From positions 1-5,705 of the forward strand of contig JAISWP010000018.1 of NCBI GenBank assembly GCA_031271065.1: a DNA stretch of 5,705 nt, given 5' to 3'. The notes beneath the pieces were generated by a model. It was not told the origin of the DNA. It did no database searches and saw only the letters and a program-made list of their open reading frames with translations. The position numbers and the translations under genes are program-made. Source of the DNA: Synergistaceae bacterium (GTDB lineage Bacteria; Synergistota; Synergistia; Synergistales; Synergistaceae). Positions 1 through 5,705 of the stretch are shown here, in pieces; the stretch's first letter is position 1; every line of letters begins with the position of its first letter.

Positions 1-22
1 GCAAAACGCGGCGACGGGTTTT

Positions 23-3000
23 TTATCGGGTCTCATGAGAGGGGCTGAATATCTCAGGGTCTTTCATCTTTTTCTCGTCGGCGCAGAGAAGAATTTTCGA
101 CAGGATGCCGGCGGTTTCCGGGTCGTCGTCCTGGAACGGCAGGAACAGACGTTTCCTCTCGCGTTCGGCGGCGCGGGACAGAAAGAGGGCGCCGTGACCC
201 GTCATATACACGGCCCCGCTGCCCAGATGTATGGTGCAGTCCCTCGCGCCGGTGACGAATACCCTGTCATAGGCGACTCTCACCTCTTTGAGGCCGAGAA
301 TCCTCACCGTCTCCCGGGCAAGGGCGGATCGCAGCTCCATCACAGCGCCGCTCGCCTCCGGGGTTTCGTCCGGGTTCGCTTCGCTCACCAGCAGATCGAC
401 ATCCCTCATCACCTCGGAAAATAAGGCCGCCGGGACGCTCCGCACCGGCGCCGCCTCGCCGGAAACCGTTGAAAACGACACTCCGCCGACGGTCGAAATA
501 TATCCTTTCTCAGCCTCAAACCAGTTCCCGGAGGCCTCCGCCGCCGCAATCAGGCCTTTGTCCAAAAATACCTTCCGAAGTCCAGTCCGGCAGGCGGCCC
601 ATCCTCTGGGCCTCATAACATCCATGCCGGACGATATCCTGACGCTTCTTTCCCTGTACCTGTCCGTCGTCAGCCTGTCCGGTTCCTCTCCTATAAACAG
701 GTACAGTTCGCGGAAAATCTGTCTGAACGGCTGTATCGCGCGCTCGTCGAACATCCTGCTCTGCCAGCCGTTCCAAGTTCCGGATCTATACAGGTGGACC
801 GGGTGAGCGACGAGGAAACTGCCCCGGGCGGGAAGCTCGTCCGCCGTGAAAAACTGGTCCGGCGCGTCCCCGGCGGACACAAAGACCAGATGTTTTACGA
901 TCGGTCCCAGTATGGGATGTTTCAGCGACGCGCGGAGCTCCTCGGACGAAAAGAGCGTCCCGCGCTCCATCGCCCGTTCGAGAAAACGGCAGAAGCGCAG
1001 ATGGGATCGCTCCGCTTCGGAAGCGATATTCCGCAGCGCGCGGACATGGGGGTCGCCGCGAATCTGCGGCGGTATCCTCCCAGCAGGCTTTTCGCCCCTG
1101 CGCACCGATATGCGCGGAGGGAACGAGCCGTCTGCGGCAAGACATACCTCGACATCTCCGAAAGCGCGGGGAAAGAGAAAATCCCCGAAGATGCCGGCAG
1201 AATCCCCCACCCTCATGGCAAGGCGAGCCGCGTCGCCGAGACATGCGCTGCGGGCGAGATTCGCCTCGGCGACCTCAATTGTCCTGACTCTGCCGGCGTC
1301 ATAATTCAGGACGGCGTCCCGCAGAAATTTCTGGAGCAGGCCGTACCTCCTGCGGGAATCAGCCTCCGGGTTCGAGCGGCCTAAGGGGATGAGACTGTAC
1401 GCGAGAGTATGGTTCGCGCTGCCGTGCTCTGCGGCGCGGCGCTTCACCTCCGCCGCGGCAAGTTTTCCCGTGACCGCGTCCGCCATCATCTTCAGGCGCT
1501 TTTTAACTTCCCTGCCGGAGACAAGGAGGGCGGCGCGGCAGACCGTCTCGAAGCGATTCTCCCCCAAGCTGTCCATAATCCGCGCGAACCATACGGCGTC
1601 GAAGGCCCCGTCGGCGAAATCCTCCGGCGGTATGGGTGAATACAAGGCGATCTCGCTCTCTTCCCGGGCCGAAAATGCCTCTCCCGAGTGAGCGCGGAAG
1701 AACCAGCAGGCGCTCTCAAACCCATCCCATCCGAGATATTCCGCAATCGTCTCCCTCCACTGAGGGGCGAACAGGGCGCTTTCCGCCAGCGCGTCGGCCC
1801 GGATGTTCCTGCCCTGCATCAAATCGCGGAATGTGTCCGCATCTTCGCCTTTCGCCGGATAAGTTCTATACAGCAGGCGGCTGAACATCACATTCCTGCC
1901 GTCCCCATCCCATAGCCGGTCTTTGACCCTGATATCGAAGGGCTCGCCCCCCATCTTTTCCAGGATGTCGGCAAAATGTCTGGTTCCCGGTATGTGAAGC
2001 AGCGTCCGGGCTATGCCGCTGACGTCCGTCGGCGTCTCGCCGCGCTCCTTTTCCACATCGGCGGTTAACTGGACTATGGGGTCCACGACTTCGCCGTACA
2101 TCTCCGGAAATATCTTCCGCAGGTACTCCATTCCGGGCGACGTGAACCCGTCCTCGCCGCCCATCACGCCGCTCTCGGGGGCTACGCGCATGACGAAACG
2201 GGTCATGTCCCTGCGAGACAGCAGCCCCAGCCTGTATGCGTGAGCCAGATCACAGGCCGGTATCATCTCAGCGGTCTTAGGATCCTCATAGCTCCACGCG
2301 CACATGATCCCGAAACAGTCGGAGAATATCTCACCGGCGCCGGGGAAGCCCGCCGGAAAATCCCCGGAAAAACTGAGCCTTTCCGGCACTACGGCGCGCA
2401 TGACACTCAACGCGGAACTCACGAGCTCCGAGTACCGCTTCATGTCCTTTTCCTCCGACTCGAACGCGCCTCTGTTTTTCATCATCCAGAGAGCGAGGTT
2501 CCTGACGGGCTGATATATCCCGCGGGCTGAAGTTTTCGCGGCCGCCTCCCGGACGATCCCGGTAACGCGCGAGGCGTGCTCGAACCGGCCGCCCGGAAGC
2601 TGCATCCTGCAGACTTGGCTGGAAAACTCGGCGAGATCAGAGCCTCCGGGCATCGCGTCCAGTATGTCCGAGCACCGGGCGCAATCGGCCAGAAAAACGA
2701 CCGCCGACACTAAAAATTGGAGCGGCCCCGGAACACCGGCGCTGTCCGCGATCTTCTCCCAGTCGGCCGGCGCGCGCCCCTCGCGGAGAATATCGTTCAT
2801 AGCGGAATACATCGCGGATACGCGGCGGATCATTTCCCCGACATTATCCATCCCCAGCAGCGCGGGAAACCTCAAAGTATCCGACGCGTCCGGAAGCGGG
2901 AGGACCGGAACCTCGCGGGCAGACCCCCCTAATGTGCCCCGGTCCGGAACGGCCGGCGCGTGAGGGGCGCCGGCCCCGGACCGGACGCGGGATAATATCG

Positions 3001-4879
3001 CCGACATCTCCTCGGCGGCGGCGCGGCGCATAACGTCCCCGTCCCCGTACAGTCTGCGCAGGGACGCCTCCAGTTCATCCTCCGGCTGCATGAGCAGTTT
3101 AAGCAATATGGGACGCCTGACTCCGGCGTCTTTCGCGCTGAGAAAACCCTCTATCTCCAGTATCTCTTCACCAGAAAAATCAGAGGTCATCGCCCAGTTC
3201 CACGCGGACTGGCGCACCCCCGGATTCCGGTCCGCCAGCGAGGCCGTCAGAGCCCGGCGCTGCACCGGGGACATTCCGCTCATGACGACCGATGACACAA
3301 AATGCGCCCTCGACGGAGGGTCCATCGCGCTCATGAGACGGCACAGCGAATCTCTGGGGGGCACTCCGCCGCCGTCAGTTTCCATGACGGCCTCGTCAAG
3401 CCAGTCTGGCAGCGGCGTCTCGGCAGCGCCGCGGTCGGTGATCGGAATATCTATCCCAAAGCGTTTCATCTGCCTTATGAGACCGCCCGGACGGTCCGGC
3501 GGCTTGGGCTCTGTCCTTCTCTCCGCTATGCCGAACATTATGCCGAATACGTCCGATCTGGAATATTCCATCTTCACTCCGTCCGCTGCGCTGCCGCTGA
3601 AAACCGTGCCGCGCTTTCCGCCCGGATACGAGTCCGCGCATTTTTTGAGCGCGGCGAAATAAGAGATGAGTTCGTCTTTCGACAGCCGGATGATCCCCTG
3701 ATCGACAAATCTTATATAAGGGCTCCGAGGACCTTCGGTGACTGCGAACCTGCTGGGCGCGGGCCACTTCAGACATTCCACGACCCATGCCATCATCTCG
3801 GCGTCTTTCGTGATGCCGGGGTCATCGAGGCAGGGACGGGCTATCTCGTACTGGACTCCCGGGAGGGTGAGCCAGGCGGCAAAATATAAAGCCGCCAGCT
3901 TCTGCCGGCGGGCAAATCTTCCCAGCAGGATATTTTTCGCCCCGGCCTCCCCCAGTTCTATTCCGCGCCACGCCAAGCGCCAAAGCGCTATCGACGTCTC
4001 GAGCGGGTCTGCGGCGCCGGAGAGCGAATTCCTGCAAAAATCGTCGTCCGAGACGCACCTGAGGGCATGTTCGAGAAGGCGTTCCGCCGCCGCGGGCCGC
4101 AATGGGGAATATATCCCGGTACAGGCCAGCAGACGTCCCGACAGGTCCGCGTCTTTCACAAGCCCTGTTTCCAGTATGAATTTCAGCGCGCGCTCGAATG
4201 TCTGCCGGGACCCGCGGTCTATGAGTTCGGCCGAAAAACGCCGCGGCCACCCTCCCGGGCTCGACCCGGACAGCAGGCCGCAGACTATATCGGCAGCGTC
4301 CTCCCTGGTTGATTTCATGAGTCCCAGTATCATATCCGGCGCGGCGGCCTCCGCAAAGGGACCCGACAGGATATCCCGAACGCGCCGCAGTATACCCTCG
4401 GAAGCCTCGTCGCGTCTGTCGAGGGAGGCAGCTATAGCGTGGGGAACAAAACTTCGCTCAACTGGAGAGGACTCGTTCCCCTTAGACTTTTCATCGAGGC
4501 AGCGATCCAGGGAAAAACCGCCCGCGGCGGCCGGAATGAACGCCTGAAGAACGCGGACAGCGCCGTGTACGTAGGCGGCGCTGTGACGGCTCGACCGATA
4601 CGAACGCGCACCCCGGGAGGATTCCATGTACGGGCCGTTCGTGGAGCCGACCCACATATCGCGCGCCAGCCGGGCGTTATCCTCACCGGCCAAAGCCTCC
4701 AGCGCGGCGTACTCGTCCCGTCCGGGGGCGAATATCTCCGAGATATGGGATATGCCGGGCAGCCAGAGCGCCCTCGTGAGCTCGCCGCCATAATTCCCGG
4801 AACACAGCAGAAGCGCCGTCTCTCTGGCGCGCCCCGAAAGCGCCGACGCCCGGGCGCGCATTTCGTCACTGCCCGCCAT
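23..4879 (-). CDS. Giant HEAT-like / DUF4132-type protein (DUF5724-DUF4132-DUF7737 architecture), function unknown
   Basis: Complete, uninterrupted 1,618-residue frame ending in TAA at 25-23. I chose ATG at 4879; GTG at 4882 is directly adjacent and in frame, and a GGTGA-like ribosome site lies just upstream, so the start is uncertain by one codon. Seen (residue positions approximate): no signal peptide or membrane span; a helical N-terminal half with HEAT-like repeats clearest near 545-640 (NPGVRQSAWNWAM, DAGVRRPILLKLL); a family-like block near 1035-1055 (ALFAPQW...LGWDGF); a block near 1163-1225 (IPLGR, RRYGLLQKFL, NLARSACLGDAARL); the DUF4132-like segment near 1280-1400 (LRNIASEAERS, HPILGPIVKHLVFV, AHPVHLY...W, QPFRQIFRELY); and a DUF7737-like C-terminus near 1480-1610 (LFSEVMRDVDLLVS, MELRSALARETVRILGL, HLGSGAVYM, LPFQDDD, ILSKILL, KDPEIF). 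These blocks match remembered members of that large bacterial group in order. Known: E. coli YehI is a shorter DUF4132 protein. No biochemical activity is established to my knowledge and no catalytic motif is visible; a scaffold role is inference. Domain identity fairly sure, function unknown. Confidence 0.9.
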   Translation of the reverse strand: MAGSDEMRARASALSGRARETALLLCSGNYGGELTRALWLPGISHISEIFAPGRDEYAALEALAGEDNARLARDMWVGSTNGPYMESSRGARSYRSSRHSAAYVHGAVRVLQAFIPAAAGGFSLDRCLDEKSKGNESSPVERSFVPHAIAASLDRRDEASEGILRRVRDILSGPFAEAAAPDMILGLMKSTREDAADIVCGLLSGSSPGGWPRRFSAELIDRGSRQTFERALKFILETGLVKDADLSGRLLACTGIYSPLRPAAAERLLEHALRCVSDDDFCRNSLSGAADPLETSIALWRLAWRGIELGEAGAKNILLGRFARRQKLAALYFAAWLTLPGVQYEIARPCLDDPGITKDAEMMAWVVECLKWPAPSRFAVTEGPRSPYIRFVDQGIIRLSKDELISYFAALKKCADSYPGGKRGTVFSGSAADGVKMEYSRSDVFGIMFGIAERRTEPKPPDRPGGLIRQMKRFGIDIPITDRGAAETPLPDWLDEAVMETDGGGVPPRDSLCRLMSAMDPPSRAHFVSSVVMSGMSPVQRRALTASLADRNPGVRQSAWNWAMTSDFSGEEILEIEGFLSAKDAGVRRPILLKLLMQPEDELEASLRRLYGDGDVMRRAAAEEMSAILSRVRSGAGAPHAPAVPDRGTLGGSAREVPVLPLPDASDTLRFPALLGMDNVGEMIRRVSAMYSAMNDILREGRAPADWEKIADSAGVPGPLQFLVSAVVFLADCARCSDILDAMPGGSDLAEFSSQVCRMQLPGGRFEHASRVTGIVREAAAKTSARGIYQPVRNLALWMMKNRGAFESEEKDMKRYSELVSSALSVMRAVVPERLSFSGDFPAGFPGAGEIFSDCFGIMCAWSYEDPKTAEMIPACDLAHAYRLGLLSRRDMTRFVMRVAPESGVMGGEDGFTSPGMEYLRKIFPEMYGEVVDPIVQLTADVEKERGETPTDVSGIARTLLHIPGTRHFADILEKMGGEPFDIRVKDRLWDGDGRNVMFSRLLYRTYPAKGEDADTFRDLMQGRNIRADALAESALFAPQWRETIAEYLGWDGFESACWFFRAHSGEAFSAREESEIALYSPIPPEDFADGAFDAVWFARIMDSLGENRFETVCRAALLVSGREVKKRLKMMADAVTGKLAAAEVKRRAAEHGSANHTLAYSLIPLGRSNPEADSRRRYGLLQKFLRDAVLNYDAGRVRTIEVAEANLARSACLGDAARLAMRVGDSAGIFGDFLFPRAFGDVEVCLAADGSFPPRISVRRGEKPAGRIPPQIRGDPHVRALRNIASEAERSHLRFCRFLERAMERGTLFSSEELRASLKHPILGPIVKHLVFVSAGDAPDQFFTADELPARGSFLVAHPVHLYRSGTWNGWQSRMFDERAIQPFRQIFRELYLFIGEEPDRLTTDRYRERSVRISSGMDVMRPRGWAACRTGLRKVFLDKGLIAAAEASGNWFEAEKGYISTVGGVSFSTVSGEAAPVRSVPAALFSEVMRDVDLLVSEANPDETPEASGAVMELRSALARETVRILGLKEVRVAYDRVFVTGARDCTIHLGSGAVYMTGHGALFLSRAAERERKRLFLPFQDDDPETAGILSKILLCADEKKMKDPEIFSPSHETR

Positions 4880-4970
4880 CACATCACCGCACTAAATGAG
4901 GAACCTCAGATGATACTGCCGACATACTGTCACTTCTACACCCCGCCATAAAGCTGAACTCATCGGACAG

Positions 4971-4997
4971 AAAAAGGGCAGGGCGGCGAAACTGCCC
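4971..4997 (-). terminator. Candidate rho-independent terminator or attenuator, leftward
   Basis: Read on the minus strand, GGGCAG (4997-4992) and CTGCCC (4981-4976) form a perfect 6-bp GC-rich stem around a 10-base loop, followed at once by TTTTT (4975-4971). On the plus strand no T run follows, so the polarity is leftward. It lies about 90 bases upstream of the large leftward gene. It would therefore either end a transcript coming from the right or act as a leader attenuator of that gene. The stem is short and the T run is only five bases, so confidence is moderate. Confidence 0.4.
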
Positions 4998-5029
4998 GCA
5001 GCGCAGGGATGCTCTGTCAAAATAAAATC

Positions 5030-5058
5030 ACACGTATCACTGGCGCCTGGCCTGTCAA
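5030..5058 (-). promoter_or_regulatory. Consensus -35 box TTGACA on the minus strand, weak -10
   Basis: TGTCAA at 5053-5058 reads TTGACA on the minus strand, a perfect -35 hexamer. The region 15 to 18 bases downstream (TGATACGTG) is only a weak extended -10 candidate. If active, it would start a leftward RNA near 5023 that meets the hairpin at 4971-4997 after about 50 bases. A second perfect TTGACA (5020-5015) has no -10 partner, so these boxes may be repeated motifs rather than promoters. Confidence 0.2.
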
Positions 5059-5118
5059 AGCGTTTAATATCTGCCCTGCATAGTATAATATAAAAAATAT
5101 ATTGAACAACAGAGCTGA

Positions 5119-5208
5119 ACGTCAAGCACAGGTACGGAGCAGGCACTACGTGGATGGGTAAATTACTTCCACGTATCAGTTCGGGCAGACACGGGGGTTG
5201 TCCATTGT
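5119..5208 (+). pseudogene. Possible remnant of a group II intron reverse transcriptase/maturase
   Basis: A 30-codon stretch between stop codons at 5116-5118 and 5209-5211 contains EQALRGWVNYFHV (codons 5137-5175). This resembles the LRGWVNYF motif in the maturase (X) domain of bacterial group II intron-encoded proteins, usually followed by residues such as V-G-N/H-S-S. Here the following residues (SVRADTGVVHC) do not continue the similarity and the frame then stops. I see no neighbouring reverse transcriptase motifs and no intron domain V. If real, it is a very short decayed fragment. The match is from memory and could be coincidence. Confidence 0.3.
5147..5175. repeat. 8-bp perfect inverted repeat with 13-base spacer
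   Basis: TACGTGGA at 5147-5154 is exactly reverse-complementary to TCCACGTA at 5168-5175. No T run follows on either strand, so it is not a typical terminator. It could be a regulator binding site upstream of the methyltransferase or a structured RNA remnant. It coincides with the maturase-like reading frame, so it may simply be part of that older sequence. Confidence 0.5.
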
Positions 5209-5224
5209 TAGCCATAGGTATAAC
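5198..5224 (+). promoter_or_regulatory. Candidate promoter for the methyltransferase gene
   Basis: TTGTCC at 5198-5203 (four of six matches to the -35 consensus) and TATAAC at 5219-5224 (five of six to the -10) are separated by 15 bases, slightly short of optimal. Transcription would begin near 5231, giving a leader of about 27 bases that contains the GAGG ribosome site. A second TATAAT at 5084-5089 is a perfect -10 box but lacks a recognisable -35 box at the right distance. Confidence 0.3.
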
Positions 5225-5244
5225 TCCGGCAGCGATAATCGATT

Positions 5245-5248
5245 GAGG
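5245..5248 (+). promoter_or_regulatory. Ribosome binding site of the methyltransferase
   Basis: GAGG is located nine bases before ATG 5258. It supports that start over the upstream in-frame TTG codons (5198, 5243) and over ATG 5250, which leads into an immediate stop. Confidence 0.6.
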
Positions 5249-5257
5249 TATGAAATA

Positions 5258-5705
5258 ATGTCGGCGCACGATCCAAATTATCACAGCGAATACGATTTGG
5301 AAAATTTTTGCAATGGTCGTAAATTCAGAACCATTCTCGCTGATCCTCCATGGCAATTCCAGAACAGAACGGGAAAAATGGCTCCGGAACATAAGAGGCT
5401 GAATAGATATTCCACACTGAGCATTGATGAAATCAAAGCTATACCAGTGCGGAAGGCCGCCGGTACTCCGTGCCATTTATACCTCTGGATACCTAACGCA
5501 TTATTGCCGCTAGGGCTCGAAGTGATGCAATCCTGGGGATTCCAGTATAAAACAAATATCGTGTGGGAAAAAATTCGCAAAGACGGCGAACCTGACGGCC
5601 GTGGCGTAGGGTTTTATTTCCGCAATGTAACCGAACTGATTTTATTTGGAGTTTTAGGGGATAAAGCACGTACTCTGGCTCCGGGGCGGCGTCAGGTAAA
5701 CCTCT
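5258..5705 (+). CDS. MT-A70 family N6-adenine DNA methyltransferase, 5' part (runs off the right edge)
   Basis: The frame opens at ATG 5258 and is still open after 149 codons at the window end, so only the N-terminal part is present. Seen: the catalytic motif DPPW at residues 29-32 within RTILADPPWQF; HLYLWIPNALL at 73-83; a WGFQYKTNIVWEKI block at 93-106; and GFYFRNVTELILFGVLG at 118-134, followed by LAPGRRQVN. These are the consecutive blocks of bacterial and phage MT-A70 (IME4/COG4725-like) enzymes, which transfer a methyl group from S-adenosylmethionine to adenine N6. Bacterial members usually act on DNA and run to roughly 200 residues or somewhat more, so most of the fold is here. The start is supported by GAGG at 5245-5248, nine bases upstream. 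ATG at 5250 is excluded because its frame stops after two codons. The same frame is open back to 5162 but carries no family-like sequence. Base composition is more AT-rich than the large gene, consistent with transfer. Whether it belongs to a phage or a restriction-modification pair cannot be decided here. Confidence 0.93.
   Translation, partial: MSAHDPNYHSEYDLENFCNGRKFRTILADPPWQFQNRTGKMAPEHKRLNRYSTLSIDEIKAIPVRKAAGTPCHLYLWIPNALLPLGLEVMQSWGFQYKTNIVWEKIRKDGEPDGRGVGFYFRNVTELILFGVLGDKARTLAPGRRQVNL

Larger units (their letters stand above)
4883..5257. other. Divergent intergenic strip, AT-richer, probably carrying mobile-element debris
   Basis: This strip separates two divergently transcribed genes and has no convincing full gene. 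A leftward frame spans it from within the methyltransferase, but it is antisense to that gene and has no recognisable domain. Small rightward frames exist (24 codons from ATG 5009; 30 codons from ATG 5154, ending at 5246 inside the methyltransferase ribosome site), but neither has a well-placed ribosome site or a known match. Visible structures are annotated separately: a leftward terminator-like hairpin, an 8-bp inverted repeat, a maturase-like fragment and candidate promoters. Other repeats: CTGTCAAA occurs at 5014-5021 and 5052-5059; CACGTATCA occurs at 5031-5039 and 5170-5178; a short palindrome TGAGGAACCTCA lies at 4897-4908, just upstream of the large gene and a possible operator. Confidence 0.6.

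Noticed and set aside
1..25. Weak AAAAC...GTTTT inverted repeat straight after the large gene's stop
   Set aside because: The stem is AT-rich with a mismatch and the window ends before a T run could be judged, so a terminator cannot be supported.
3738..4547. 269-codon rightward frame inside the large gene, and similar long frames on both strands (for example 794-1384, 3302-3889)
   Set aside because: All are shadows of the GC-rich 1,618-residue gene; their translations are Arg/Ser/Pro-rich with no domain, as expected from antisense or shifted frames of high-GC coding DNA.
5154..5246. 30-codon frame ending just before the methyltransferase start
   Set aside because: No properly spaced ribosome site, no known match, and it overlaps the maturase-like frame and the methyltransferase ribosome site; too little evidence for a small gene.
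4883..5257. tRNA, CRISPR array or riboswitch in the intergenic strip
   Set aside because: No cloverleaf, no regularly spaced repeats with spacers, and no recognised aptamer core could be found on either strand.
4892..5476. 194-codon leftward frame covering the intergenic strip and the methyltransferase 5' end
   Set aside because: Over 5258-5476 it is antisense to the well-supported methyltransferase, and its product has no recognisable domain. The last 23 codons could be a leader peptide, but no ribosome site is visible.

Overview
The window holds one very large leftward gene, a roughly 375 bp intergenic strip, and the first part of a rightward gene cut off by the right edge. The large gene (about 1,620 codons) is GC-rich, with mostly G or C at third positions and long shadow frames on the other strand. 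The intergenic strip and the rightward gene are visibly more AT-rich. This suggests a GC-rich bacterial chromosome next to a laterally acquired (phage, restriction-modification or mobile-element) segment. I cannot name the organism. The large protein is a cytosolic-type soluble protein with no signal peptide or membrane span.

Layout: 1-22 is the tail after the large gene's stop codon. 23-4879 or 4882 (minus) encodes a giant HEAT-like/DUF4132-type protein whose C-terminal half matches, from memory, the DUF5724-DUF4132-DUF7737 group of large uncharacterised bacterial proteins. 4883-5257 is non-coding or degenerate. It carries a leftward terminator-like hairpin, two TTGACA boxes on the minus strand, an 8-bp inverted repeat, and a short frame resembling the conserved LRGWVNYF motif of group II intron maturases. 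5258-5705 (plus) encodes the N-terminal 149 residues of an MT-A70-type N6-adenine methyltransferase with a clear DPPW motif.

The two genes diverge and differ in composition, so nothing in the window shows that they work together. DUF4132 proteins are known, as in the E. coli yehI region, near MoxR-type AAA+ ATPase, VWA and SWIM-domain genes. Such partners, if present, would lie beyond the left edge, downstream of the large gene. The methyltransferase would be expected to modify DNA adenines as part of a phage, a solitary methylase or a restriction-modification unit whose remainder lies to the right.
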